A stretch of 64,000 nt of DNA from Solidesulfovibrio aerotolerans (GTDB lineage: Bacteria > Desulfobacterota > Desulfovibrionia > Desulfovibrionales > Desulfovibrionaceae): positions 62,001 to 126,000 of the forward strand of contig NZ_WVUD01000007.1 of assembly GCF_009856865.1 (NCBI RefSeq). The letters are read 5' to 3'. A program made the position numbers and the translations under genes. A model generated the notes under the pieces. It ran no database searches. It was not told the origin of the DNA and saw nothing but the letters and a program-made list of their open reading frames with translations. Positions within the stretch are counted from its first letter, which is position 1. Every line of letters begins with the position of its first letter. Of the stretch, positions 26,148 to 35,034 are shown in pieces.

Positions 26148-26915
26148 CTAACTGAGTCGTCTGGCGTAGAGCAGGATGTCCTGCTGGGAGAGCAGGCCGG
26201 CCAGCCGGCCGTCGGGCTCGACCACGGCCAGACGCCGCACGCCCTTTTGCCGCATAAACAAGATCACTTTATACACCATGGCGTCCACGGGAACGCAGAC
26301 TACCGGCCCGCTCATGTAGGCCGAGAGCGGATCGGTCAAGCGCTCAGGGTGGCCCATGATGGCCCGCAGGGCGTCGCGTTCGGTGAAGATGCCCGTGGCT
26401 TTGCCGTCAACCACCACCAGGACGCTGCCGGCGCTTTTTTCGCGCATGTGGTCCAGGGCGAGCTGCACGGAGCGATGCGGAGCCAGACGGATGGGTTCGG
26501 TCCGCATGAGCGCCCGGCAATCGACGTTTTCCACCATGAAATCCACAGCCAGGGCGTCCACAAGCTCTTTGTCCGTGACCAGCCCCAGCAGCGAGCCGCT
26601 GATATCCACCACCGGCAGATGGCGCTCGTGGCGTTCCAGCATGCGCCGGATGGCTTCGTCCAGGCCCAGGTCTTTGAGGATGCCGCCGCTGGTTCGGGAG
26701 ACGAGTTCGCGCACAGGCGTGGCCGGGTCGAGATCGACGTCCAGACGACGCACCAGTTCGCGCTCGGTGACAAAGCCCACGACCTTGGCCCCGGCAACGG
26801 CGGCCAGACAGCTGACATCGGCGTTGATCATGAGATCGGCAGCCTGGGTCACTGTGGCGTCGGCAGGGACGATGTGGGGCCTTTTGGCCAATTCGCCAAC
26901 CCGGCGTTTGAACAT
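26148..26915 (-). CDS. Four-CBS-domain protein
   Basis: 255 residues from MFKRRVGELAKRP, chosen for aggaac upstream and because the longer frame adds no similarity. Four CBS motifs in two Bateman pairs: VPADATVTQAADLM..VGFVTERELV, DLGLDEAIRRML..LLGLVTDKELV, LAPHRSVQLALDHM..ATGIFTERDAL and VPVDAMVYKVILFM..LAGLLSQQDIL. Such proteins sense adenine nucleotides or signal intracellularly; no output domain is attached. It is divergent from the HDOD gene. Confidence 0.88.
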   Translation of the reverse strand: MFKRRVGELAKRPHIVPADATVTQAADLMINADVSCLAAVAGAKVVGFVTERELVRRLDVDLDPATPVRELVSRTSGGILKDLGLDEAIRRMLERHERHLPVVDISGSLLGLVTDKELVDALAVDFMVENVDCRALMRTEPIRLAPHRSVQLALDHMREKSAGSVLVVVDGKATGIFTERDALRAIMGHPERLTDPLSAYMSGPVVCVPVDAMVYKVILFMRQKGVRRLAVVEPDGRLAGLLSQQDILLYARRLS

Positions 26916-27070
26916 GGTAGTTCCTGACAGCGTGCAATTATGCCCAAACATCGGTCGGATAGGCAGGAAAGTCAAGAAATCCCGAGGAAAAAACAGGCTG
27001 CTGCGGCTTGCCCGGGGTCGCTCAATCCGGTAGGCAAGGGAAAACGACTGTTTTGCGGGAGTGTGCGGCC

Positions 27071-28042
27071 ATGAATTCCGACAGCGCCCAATCCTCATCG
27101 GCCCAGGCGTCTGCCTTCGTCGCCCGGCTGCTGGAGCTTGGCCAGCCCCGCCGCGAGCAACTGGTCAACCCAGCGCCCCAGCCCCGACCGGCTGCATCCC
27201 TGGCCTCGGCCGGCCGGCGTTCGCTGGCCGACATCAATCCGCCGCCCTTGCCCGAAGCCTATCTGGCCCTTCGCCGCACCGCGGAAAATCCCATGAGCGG
27301 CACGGGCGACGTGGCGGCGGCGGTCTCCAAAGACCCCAGTCTGGTGGCCTATGTGCTGCGCCTGGCCAACAGTCCGTTGTACAGTTCGGCCACGCCGGTG
27401 GAAACCGTGAGCCGGGCCGTGGGTCTGATCGGTCTGACCGAAATCGTCAATCTGGCGGCCGGAGCCGTGTTGGCCAAGCTGTTTGCCGCCCCGCCCCGGC
27501 CCGATCTGCTGTCCCTGCCCGATTTCTGGCGGCATGCCGTGGCCGTTGGCCTGCTGGCCCGGGCGCTGGCCCGGCGGCGCGACGAAGCCAACAGGGAACG
27601 CTTTTTCGTGGCCGGGCTGCTCCACGACATGGGCCGGTTGGTGCTGGCCGTGGCCGAACCCGATCTGGTCGCCGCCGTCATCGCCCGGGCCGGGGACGGG
27701 CGCATTGCCATGGACGCGGCCGAACGCCTGGAACTGGCCTTTGACCATGCCGCCCTGGGCGGGCGCATCTGCGACAAGTGGCGGATGCCGGACCCGCTTC
27801 TCGAGGGCGTGGCCGGCCACCACGACCTGTCCCAGTGTGCGGGAAGCACCATCGCCGCTGCCGTGCATGCCGCCGATTTTATAGCCAATGCCCTGGGGGT
27901 GCGGGTGTTGCCGGCCGCCGGGCTGCCCCTTTTAAATCCTGACACGCTGGCTCTGTTTAACCTGGGCAAAGCCGATCCCCAGGAGTTTGCCGACCTGCTC
28001 GATACGGAACTCGCAGCCATGGCCGCCCTGTTTACGCCATAA
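27071..28042 (+). CDS. HDOD domain signalling protein
   Basis: 323 residues from MNSDSAQSSSAQ. After an Ala/Pro-rich N-terminus of about 60 residues comes an HDOD domain: VSKDPSLVAYVLRLANSPLYSS, AVGLIGLTEIVNLA, FFVAGLLHDMGRLVLA (HD kept) and VAGHHDLSQC. HDOD proteins act in c-di-GMP, chemotaxis or stress signalling without a defined reaction. Divergent from the CBS gene across about 155 bp, which should hold both promoters. Confidence 0.87.
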   Translation: MNSDSAQSSSAQASAFVARLLELGQPRREQLVNPAPQPRPAASLASAGRRSLADINPPPLPEAYLALRRTAENPMSGTGDVAAAVSKDPSLVAYVLRLANSPLYSSATPVETVSRAVGLIGLTEIVNLAAGAVLAKLFAAPPRPDLLSLPDFWRHAVAVGLLARALARRRDEANRERFFVAGLLHDMGRLVLAVAEPDLVAAVIARAGDGRIAMDAAERLELAFDHAALGGRICDKWRMPDPLLEGVAGHHDLSQCAGSTIAAAVHAADFIANALGVRVLPAAGLPLLNPDTLALFNLGKADPQEFADLLDTELAAMAALFTP

Positions 28043-28124
28043 CCATCGTCGGCAACCCGGTCGGCGCTCCCCTTGCCATTCCCCAGCCAGGGGGCTATGC
28101 AGTTTCAAAATGGAGCGAAACGCC

Positions 28125-28316
28125 ATGAGCGCGCCTCGGATTACGCTTACCCCCCTGGTCGGGTCCGCCATAAATGAAATGATCCTTGAACTCATGGCTC
28201 TTTCCGGCGACCGTCGCCGCGCCGAAATGGCCCACTCCCTGGAAAGCGGCCGCAGCCCCCAGAGTGAAATCATGATCACGGCCCTGCGCGGCGTGATTGT
28301 CCGTACCACGGCCTAG
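28125..28316 (+). CDS. Small 63-residue protein of unknown function
   Basis: Starts MSAPRITLTPLVGSAINEM with GGAG nine bases upstream. It is predicted mainly helical with a basic middle (SGDRRRAEMAHSLESGR) and a hydrophobic end (IMITALRGVIVRTTA). No known motif. It sits between the HDOD gene and two secreted proteins. The RBS and clean frame make it credible. Confidence 0.5.
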   Translation: MSAPRITLTPLVGSAINEMILELMALSGDRRRAEMAHSLESGRSPQSEIMITALRGVIVRTTA

Positions 28317-28337
28317 CGCCGCCCCCCCCACCTATCC

Positions 28338-28976
28338 ATGAAATATTTTCTCATCTTGCCTGTGCTCTGCTGTCTTGTTCTTGGCACCCTGCCGGCCATG
28401 GCCAAAAACGATCCCCCGGCCAAGCCCGAGGCTGCCCAAAAGTCCGACAAGAAGTCGGATAAAAAGACCGACAAGAAGCAGGCCGACGCCAAAAAGCCCG
28501 CCAGGAAACCCGAAGTCGATACGGGCGAAAAGGGCGACAAGGTCGAAACACCGGGCCGGGTCATCAAGGAGCCCAATGCCTTTAACGGCATCAAATGGGG
28601 CACGGGCATGGCCGCCATACCGGATATGTCCGTGGTCGAACGCGACGGGCAGGCTGCCTATGCCACGGCCGAAGGCGTGGTCTACCGCATCGGCGACGCC
28701 TTTTTGACCGGTGTCGTCTATGGCTTCTGCCAGGATCGGTTCGCGGCGGTGATGGTGGAATACAAGGGCAGAAAAGCCCATGAGAGCATCAAAAAATTTC
28801 TGATGGAAAAATATTCCAAGCCCGTTGACCTGGAAGAGCGCGGGCTGGACTTTGGCTGGCCCGTCGGCAACGTGCTCATCCGCATGGTGTTTGTCCCGGA
28901 CAAGGACACCGGGACGCTGAGCTATTTCTATCAGCCCCTCTACGCCCCGTGCGGCGCACCCAAGGCCGCGCAGTGA
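28338..28976 (+). CDS. Exported protein of unknown function
   Basis: 212 residues. Signal peptide 1-22 (YFLILPVLCCLVLGTLPAMA), then a 50-residue Lys/Asp-rich segment with repeated DKKSDKK units, then a globular domain (NAFNGIKWGTGMAAIPDM onward) with two Cys. The FNGIKWGT start and the VYGFCQDRFAAVMVEYKG strand resemble small periplasmic proteins found after signal peptides in Desulfovibrio. I do not recognise a function. Ends in a 4-bp overlap with the next gene. Confidence 0.65.
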   Translation: MKYFLILPVLCCLVLGTLPAMAKNDPPAKPEAAQKSDKKSDKKTDKKQADAKKPARKPEVDTGEKGDKVETPGRVIKEPNAFNGIKWGTGMAAIPDMSVVERDGQAAYATAEGVVYRIGDAFLTGVVYGFCQDRFAAVMVEYKGRKAHESIKKFLMEKYSKPVDLEERGLDFGWPVGNVLIRMVFVPDKDTGTLSYFYQPLYAPCGAPKAAQ

Positions 28977-29491
28977 AGCCGGGCCTTGCAGCGCTGCCCG
29001 TAGTGCTCTGCGGCCTGTTGCTGTGCCCTCTGGCCGCTGACGCGGCCGGGAAGGACAGCGCCCCGGCCGGCAGGAAGGCCCCTGCTGCTGCGGCCGGCAA
29101 GGCCCCTGCTGCGGCTGAACCGGGCGGCTTTGCCGAAAAGGGTGCTGCCTCGGCAGAAAAACGCAGTCTGGCCTTTAACAAGCAAAACGTCTTTATGTAT
29201 TTCCGACAGGTGGCCGAAGCCAAGAACAAGCTGCCCGAAGATATGCCCTACGAGGAACTGCGCGACCGGCAGTGCCATCTGTACGCCAGCGTACTCAAGC
29301 AGTCGGGCTACGATTTCGAGACCACGATTTTAAATGCCGTGGAGCACGCCGAAAAGGGCGGCAACAAACTCGACGATCCCCGCTTCACGTTCCTGGCCGG
29401 CGTGTTTCAGGAGCATCCCGACCTGTTTTTGCGCCTGCGCCTGATCTCCAAGCCCACCCGCGACGCCGTCGTGCGCTTTTTCGGCGGCTAA
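28973..29491 (+). CDS. Second exported protein of unknown function
   Basis: 172 residues from a GTG overlapping the previous stop (GTGA). Signal peptide LAALPVVLCGLLLCPLAADA, then an Ala/Pro/Lys-rich linker and an alpha-helical C-terminal domain (QNVFMYFRQVAEAKNKLPED ... RFTFLAGVFQEHPDLFLRL). Coupled to the preceding exported protein, so they may form a periplasmic pair. No family recognised. Confidence 0.6.
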   Translation: MKPGLAALPVVLCGLLLCPLAADAAGKDSAPAGRKAPAAAAGKAPAAAEPGGFAEKGAASAEKRSLAFNKQNVFMYFRQVAEAKNKLPEDMPYEELRDRQCHLYASVLKQSGYDFETTILNAVEHAEKGGNKLDDPRFTFLAGVFQEHPDLFLRLRLISKPTRDAVVRFFGG

Positions 29492-29502
29492 GTAAAAGCA
29501 AT

Positions 29503-29686
29503 GCCTCCGGCGGCCGGGAGGGGGTTACCCCCTCCCGGACCCTCCCTTCCTGGGGAGCGCTTTTCCCTTCGGGCAAGGCCCGAAGGGAAAAGCGCTCCCC
29601 AAGCAGGAAGAATACGGGGAAGGAAAGGCCGAGCGCCGCAGACAGGCAAGGGGTCCGGGGGGCTTAGCCCCCCGGCCGCCGGAGGC
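29503..29686. repeat. Inverted pair of GC-rich palindromes around a 22-bp hairpin
   Basis: A forward copy (gcctccggcggccggga, 29503 onward) and an inverted copy ending ccggccgccggaggc near 29686 enclose a perfect 22-bp stem, ggggagcgcttttccc at 29552 onward against its complement at 29579-29600, loop caagg. It separates converging genes and should terminate both. Confidence 0.85.
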
Positions 29687-29707
29687 ACTCTTCCGCCTTT
29701 CTTTTAT

Positions 29708-31024
29708 CTAGCCCGTATACGTGGCGTAGTTTTTGCCCACCCGGTCGATGAGCTGGAGGTGGCGGTATTCGCCTTTGATCTGGCCGGCTTCGTAGATGCG
29801 GTAGGCTTCCTCGACGCATTTTTCGCAGGCACCGATGGGCGCTTCCACCCCCAGGCACAGCGGGGTGCGCGTGGATTCCGTTTCGTATTTGACCACGCCC
29901 CGGCAGTGGTCGCACAGGCGCACCGCTTCCGTCTGGTATTCGGTGATGGCGTCGGTATCGTAATAGAGCGTCTTTCGCCGGGTGAACCAGCCGGCCACCA
30001 CATCGCCCTTGCCCGGTCCCCGGGGGTGGCGCGCTTCCTTGAGAATATCCCGGCAGACATCCTCGATATAACCCGTCACCTTGGCGCTTTGGCGCACCTT
30101 GGCTGCATCGAAGTCCGGTTCGCGCACATGGCTGTAGTCCAGGCCCGCCATGGACAGCACCAGCCCCAGATTGACGTAGGGCAGGGCGCCCTGGATGGAA
30201 TAGCCGCCTTCGAGCACGGCGATGTCGGCCCCGAGCATTTCAGTGAGCCGGGCATAGCCCTGGGCCGAGAAGGCCATGTCGGTGATGGGATCTGAGAAAT
30301 GGTTATCCTGGCCGGCGGAATTGATGATGATGTCGGGCTTGAAATCTTCAATGAGCGGCATGACCACTTCGCGCATGGCAAACAGGAACCCTTCATCGGA
30401 CGTGCCCGGAGGCAGCGGCACGTTGACCGTGGTGCCAAGGGCTTTGGGACCGCCGAGTTCGAGGGGAAAGCCGGTGCCGGGATAGAGGGTGCGCCCGTCC
30501 TGGTGCAGGGAAATAAACAGCGTGTCCGGGTCGTTCCAGTAGATGTCCTGGGTGCCGTCGCCGTGGTGGCAGTCGGTATCGACGATGGCTGCCCGCAAGG
30601 GACCGTACTGGTCGCGCAGCCATTCGAGCATCACCGCTTCGATGTTGATATTGCAAAAGCCCCGCGCCCCGTGGACCACCTTCATGGCGTGGTGGCCGGG
30701 GGGGCGCACCAGGGCAAAGGCCCGTTTGGCTTCCTTGTCCAGGACCGTTCGGGCGGCGCGGATGGCTCCGCCGGCGGAAATGAGATGGGAGGTGGTGGTG
30801 ACCGCCGCCACGTCGGGAAAACAAAAATGGGCGCGCAGCACATCGGTGGCCGTGGCCAGCTCGGGCTTTAATTCGGTGATGCCGGCAATGTCGAAAACGC
30901 CTTCCTCGCGCAACTGGTCCTGGGTGTAGAGCAGGCGTTCCTGGCGCTCGGGATGGGTGGGGGAGATGGCCCAGTCGTAGGCCGGGAAAAAGACGATGGC
31001 CAGGGGATGGCGGGCTTTCAGCAT
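29708..31024 (-). CDS. Histone deacetylase-superfamily hydrolase with C-terminal Cys pairs
   Basis: 438 residues. HDAC/AcuC signatures: RPPGHHAMKVVHGARGFC, IVDTDCHHGDGTQDIYW (Asp/His metal ligands), SAGQDNHFSDPITDM and LEGGYSI. It would deacetylate proteins, polyamines or small amides. The last 90 residues add a likely zinc ribbon (CDHCRG ... CLG ... CEKC), uncommon in this family. The ATG overlaps the stop of the hydantoinase-like gene by 7 bp, so the two are co-translated. Confidence 0.88.
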   Translation of the reverse strand: MLKARHPLAIVFFPAYDWAISPTHPERQERLLYTQDQLREEGVFDIAGITELKPELATATDVLRAHFCFPDVAAVTTTSHLISAGGAIRAARTVLDKEAKRAFALVRPPGHHAMKVVHGARGFCNINIEAVMLEWLRDQYGPLRAAIVDTDCHHGDGTQDIYWNDPDTLFISLHQDGRTLYPGTGFPLELGGPKALGTTVNVPLPPGTSDEGFLFAMREVVMPLIEDFKPDIIINSAGQDNHFSDPITDMAFSAQGYARLTEMLGADIAVLEGGYSIQGALPYVNLGLVLSMAGLDYSHVREPDFDAAKVRQSAKVTGYIEDVCRDILKEARHPRGPGKGDVVAGWFTRRKTLYYDTDAITEYQTEAVRLCDHCRGVVKYETESTRTPLCLGVEAPIGACEKCVEEAYRIYEAGQIKGEYRHLQLIDRVGKNYATYTG

Positions 31025-32700
31025 GACTTGGATACCGCCTGTTTGTAGGCCGCCGACACGCCGGGACGCACCTGGCAGGCCACCCGGATGTTGTGCCCGA
31101 CCAGCGTTTGGCCCTCGACCATGGGAAACGACGACAGCTCCACGGTTTCGATGGGCGCGTCCTCCGCCTCGGCCCCGATGGAGGCGAGATAGTGGCGCAG
31201 GCTCGTGGCGGCTTCGCCTTCGGCGGCGGCCTGGCTGTAGTTGTCGGCCACCTGGCGGGTGATGCCAAGCGACGGGATGGTGAGCCGGCCGCTGGCGGTA
31301 TCGGCGAAAAGCTCCACGGAAAAGGTCGGCCGGGCCAGGGCCGCGCCGATGGCGTTGGCCACGGCAAAGCTCTCGGGCACCACCACCTCCTGGGTAAAGG
31401 CGTCCTGGAGCAGCGCAGACAGGGCCAGGGCCGGGCCGCCCATGACGTAGACGCGTGTCGGACGGACCTGCCGGCCTTCCAGCAGTTCAAAGATCGTATA
31501 GACCGGCCGGTCGTTTATTTCGCGTACAAAGGCCGCCACTTCCGAGCGGATCTGGTTGACGGCGTTTAGAATCGCCGCTTCCGCCACCTCTTCGGGTTCA
31601 AAGCCGTTGGCCGTGGCCACGGCCAGAATGCCTTGGTAGGAGGCCCGGGGATCGCCCACGGCGATGACGTTTTGGATGTTTAAGGCATCGACCAGGGTGG
31701 GGACCGGGCCGCCCAGGGCCATGGGCGGCCCTAAGCGCCGGGGGCCGACCTGGATGGCTTCCCGGCTAACGGTAATAGCTGAGTCGCCGCCAACGCCGAT
31801 GGAGCGGGTGCGCAGCGCGCGCACGAGGGTCGGGCGGCCGGCGATGGCGATGCCTTCGTTTTCGATCAGCGGCGCGCCGGCGGCAAAGACGGCGATGTCG
31901 GTGGTGGTGCCGCCAATGTCTAAAATGATCGAATCCTCGGCAATGTCGCACACGGCGATGATGCCCATGACCGAGGCGGCCGGGCCGGACAGGATGGACT
32001 GGACCGGCAGGGTGCGCGACACGGACAGCGGCATGGTGCCGCCATCGGCCTTGAGCACGTTGATGCTGGCCCCGGCCATGCCCAGTTCGGCGGCCGAACG
32101 TTCCACGGCGTCGCAAAAGCGGTTGTAGACGCGCCACACGGCGCTGTTGAGGCAGGCGGTGGCGATGCGCCGGCCAAAGCCCAGGCGGCCGGAAAAGGCA
32201 TGGCCCAGGGACACGCAATCGCAGCGGCCGGCAAGCAGGGCTTCAAGGGCCAGTTCCTGGTCCGGGCAGCGGGTGGAAAATTTGGTCACAGCGGCAAAGG
32301 CGCGCACTCCGGCCGCTTCCCAGGCGTTAATGACCGCGCGGGCGGCGTCGAGGTCAAGCGCTCCGGTCTGGCGTCCCCGGTGGTCGATGGCCCCGGCAAG
32401 GACGTGGTAATACGCCCCCATGGCATAGGCCGCCGGATCGATGCCGGGGCCGCCGGAAACCAGGACGCCGACGGGATCGGCCGTGCCTTCGATGATGGCG
32501 TTGGTGGTCAGCGTGGTGGAGAGCGTCAGGCGCGTCACGGCGGCCGGGCCGGCCACGGCGGCAATACTGGCCAAAGCCTCGCGGATGGAGGCAAGCAGGT
32601 CGTCGTGGTTGGTGGGCAGCTTGGCGCAGGCCACGACGCCGTCCGGCCCGATGAGGACCGCGTCCGTATGGGTGCCGCCAACGTCGATTCCGCAAAGCAT
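31018..32700 (-). CDS. Hydantoinase/oxoprolinase-family ATP-dependent amidase
   Basis: 560 residues. ASKHA-type nucleotide motifs at the N-terminus (GIDVGGTHTDAVLIGPDG) and middle (ILDIGGTTTDIAVFAAG), with TLTTNAIIEG near 70. This matches HyuA-like hydantoinase A, shorter than full 5-oxoprolinase. It probably opens a cyclic amide with ATP; the substrate is unknown and no HyuB partner is visible. Pairing with a deacetylase suggests a two-step amide-degrading route (inference). Confidence 0.85.
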   Translation of the reverse strand: MLCGIDVGGTHTDAVLIGPDGVVACAKLPTNHDDLLASIREALASIAAVAGPAAVTRLTLSTTLTTNAIIEGTADPVGVLVSGGPGIDPAAYAMGAYYHVLAGAIDHRGRQTGALDLDAARAVINAWEAAGVRAFAAVTKFSTRCPDQELALEALLAGRCDCVSLGHAFSGRLGFGRRIATACLNSAVWRVYNRFCDAVERSAAELGMAGASINVLKADGGTMPLSVSRTLPVQSILSGPAASVMGIIAVCDIAEDSIILDIGGTTTDIAVFAAGAPLIENEGIAIAGRPTLVRALRTRSIGVGGDSAITVSREAIQVGPRRLGPPMALGGPVPTLVDALNIQNVIAVGDPRASYQGILAVATANGFEPEEVAEAAILNAVNQIRSEVAAFVREINDRPVYTIFELLEGRQVRPTRVYVMGGPALALSALLQDAFTQEVVVPESFAVANAIGAALARPTFSVELFADTASGRLTIPSLGITRQVADNYSQAAAEGEAATSLRHYLASIGAEAEDAPIETVELSSFPMVEGQTLVGHNIRVACQVRPGVSAAYKQAVSKSC

Positions 32701-32769
32701 GAAAAATCCCTAGCATCAAGGCGGCCCGGCGTCGAGTCTGCCGGGGCCGGGCCGCCGCAGCGGTTCCGG

Positions 32770-33642
32770 TCAGGATTTGACTTGCAGATTGAGCAGCCCG
32801 GCCACCGCCTCGGGCGAACCGGCCCGGCCGATTTGCCCCAGGGGGACGGGTGTGGCCGGAGTCAGGGAAATGGAAAGCTGGCGCGGGTTTTCAATAAATT
32901 GTTTGAGCGCAGTGACAACGCCGGCCAGGAGCGGACTTTGTTCCTTTTGCAGGGCTTCGTCGGCGTCGGCGGCCATGGTCTTTTTCAGGGTAGCCACGTC
33001 CACGCCCTTTTTGGCTGCTTCCTGTTTGAGCACGCGCTCCATAAGCGAGGCGTCGGTGTAGACCAGCTCGGAGCGCAGGAGCAGGAGGCTGGGATAGGTG
33101 AAAAGAAGGGTCGCGGCCTGTTTGGGGTCGAAATCCAGGTTGCCCAGAGCCAGACTCAGGCGCAGGGTGGCGACGTCTTTTATGGCCAGGGAGATGGCGT
33201 TGAGCGTCAATTCCCGCTTGTCCCTGGCGTAGGCGTAGTCGATGCCGAGGTCACAGGTGAGCGGGCCGGTGTAGCCCAGGGCGGCGAACCGGGCTGCGTC
33301 GGCGGGGCCAAAGGTGGCCGGATCGAGCTGGATGCCCCGGATATCCATGGCCAAAAAGGCGGGGGTGGGCGAGGTCTCGTCGATGCTGCGCACCACCACT
33401 TCTTTGATGCGGGTGGGGGCCAGCCCCCCCGGCGGCAGGATGGAGACGTCGGCGATGACGGTCTGGCGGGTGAAGAGATTGTAGGACACGTCTTTATAGA
33501 CCACATTGGCGGCCGGTCCGGCCTTGGCGATGACGGCATCGACATGGCTGCGCGCCGCATTGGAGGCGTAGCGGGTGAGCCCAAAATAGGCACCGGCGAG
33601 GACCACCACGGCGACGGCTGCGGCGAGGAGTTTTTTGTTCAT
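32770..33642 (-). CDS. Membrane-anchored periplasmic protein of unknown function
   Basis: 290 residues from MNKKLLAAAVAVVVLAGAYFG, an uncleaved anchor or signal peptide. The longer frame upstream is not used because the anchor would then be internal. The body is mixed alpha/beta with segments VVYKDVSYNLFTRQTVIADV and LDFDPKQAATLLFTYPSLLLL, and the C-terminus reads LSISLTPATPVPLGQIG. It resembles DUF945-like exported proteins in style only. Confidence 0.6.
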   Translation of the reverse strand: MNKKLLAAAVAVVVLAGAYFGLTRYASNAARSHVDAVIAKAGPAANVVYKDVSYNLFTRQTVIADVSILPPGGLAPTRIKEVVVRSIDETSPTPAFLAMDIRGIQLDPATFGPADAARFAALGYTGPLTCDLGIDYAYARDKRELTLNAISLAIKDVATLRLSLALGNLDFDPKQAATLLFTYPSLLLLRSELVYTDASLMERVLKQEAAKKGVDVATLKKTMAADADEALQKEQSPLLAGVVTALKQFIENPRQLSISLTPATPVPLGQIGRAGSPEAVAGLLNLQVKS

Positions 33643-33925
33643 CCGACAGTCCTTTGGCGACAGTCCCGTCCGGGGCTGGCCGCTGTTTGCCCGGCCTACG
33701 CAGGGGGCTTGGCCCCGGTCCGGGGCGGAAAACGCCAGCCGGGTGCGAAGCGCTGCCGGGTGTGTCAAGGCCGTGTAGAAGGGATATCGTGCCGGCGTCA
33801 AGCCGCTGTGCAGACAACGGGTGGGAAAGGCGTTGCAGCCGGCCGCCGGCTGTCATAATGATAACAAACTTGTCAAGCGAAAGCGCGGCGGCCAGTGGTG
33901 TTCGCGGCCGCAACCCGGGAATCCC

Positions 33926-35029
33926 GTGAAAACGATGTTGCTCCTGCTGTGTTGGGCTGTGCTGCTCCAGGGCTGCGTCGGCGAAGACGCCGTGCTGCTC
34001 GGGTTCTCGGGGCAATTGACCGGCGATCACGCCGATCTCGGGGTCCAGGGCCGCAACGGAGCCAGTCTGGCCGTGGAAGATAGCAATGCCCGGGGCGGCG
34101 TGGCCGGCCGACCGCTCAAACTGCTTTCCCGGGACGACGGCGATACGCCGCAAACCGCCGTGGACGCCGACACGGCTCTTCTCAAAGCCGGCGTCGTGGC
34201 CATCGTCGGCCATATGACCAGCTCCCAAACCTTGGCCGCCCTGCCGACCGTGGCTGCCGCCGGCCGGGTCATGATCTCGCCGACCACGGCCACCCCGGCG
34301 CTTTCCGGCAAGAAAGATCTTTTTTTCCGGGTGATCCCCTCCAACGAAGCCTGGGGTTTGACTCTGGGGGCCTATGTCGCCCGCCGGGGGTTGACCAGAG
34401 TCTGCGTCATCGCAGACCTGGACAACGCCTCCTATGTGGACAGCTTCAACGCCGCCTTCGAGCAGGCCTTTGGCCATGCCGGCGGCGAGATCGTCTGTCG
34501 TTTCCCCTTCTCCTCGAAACAGGGGCCTGACTGGGGGGCGCTGCTTGACCAGGCCGCGACCAGCCGGGCGCAAGGGATTGTGGCCACGGCCGCCGCCCGG
34601 GATGTGGCCGCCCTGGCCCAGACCATGACCGCGCGCAACGAGCGCCTGCCGCTGTTGTGCCCCACCTGGCCCTACACCCGGGAAATCCTGTCCATTGGCG
34701 GGCGCAGCGTGGACGGCATCGTTTTTGCCGCCAGCTATACCGAGGCAAACGACCGGCCCCGGTTCCAGGAATTTTTGCAGCGTTACCGGGAACGCTTCGG
34801 CGCGCCGGCCAATTTCGCCGCTGTCTATGCCTATGAGGCCGTGTCCGTGCTGGCTGCCGCCCTTTTGCGCACCGGCGGGCGGGCCGAGGGCCTGGCCGAG
34901 GCCCTTATCGCTGTCGGCGAACAACCTGGCCTGAGCAGCCCGTTTGCCCTGAACGCCTACGGCGATGTGCTGCGTGATACCTTCCTGGTGACCATCGCTG
35001 ACGGCCGGTTCGCCGCAGTGAAGGATTGA
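33926..35029 (+). CDS. Leu/Ile/Val-type binding lipoprotein
   Basis: 367 residues from GTG; ATG at 33935 is the alternative. Lipobox LLQGC with Cys about residue 17, then a Peripla_BP_6 fold: LLGFSGQLTGDHADLGVQGRNG, DDGDTPQTAV, IVGHMTSSQTLAALP, FRVIPSNEAWG and AYEAVSVLAAALL. No ABC permease or ATPase follows; instead a histidine kinase begins right after, so it is more likely a sensor ligand-receptor than a transporter component (inference). Confidence 0.85.
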   Translation: MKTMLLLLCWAVLLQGCVGEDAVLLGFSGQLTGDHADLGVQGRNGASLAVEDSNARGGVAGRPLKLLSRDDGDTPQTAVDADTALLKAGVVAIVGHMTSSQTLAALPTVAAAGRVMISPTTATPALSGKKDLFFRVIPSNEAWGLTLGAYVARRGLTRVCVIADLDNASYVDSFNAAFEQAFGHAGGEIVCRFPFSSKQGPDWGALLDQAATSRAQGIVATAAARDVAALAQTMTARNERLPLLCPTWPYTREILSIGGRSVDGIVFAASYTEANDRPRFQEFLQRYRERFGAPANFAAVYAYEAVSVLAAALLRTGGRAEGLAEALIAVGEQPGLSSPFALNAYGDVLRDTFLVTIADGRFAAVKD

Positions 35030-35034
35030 TCGGC

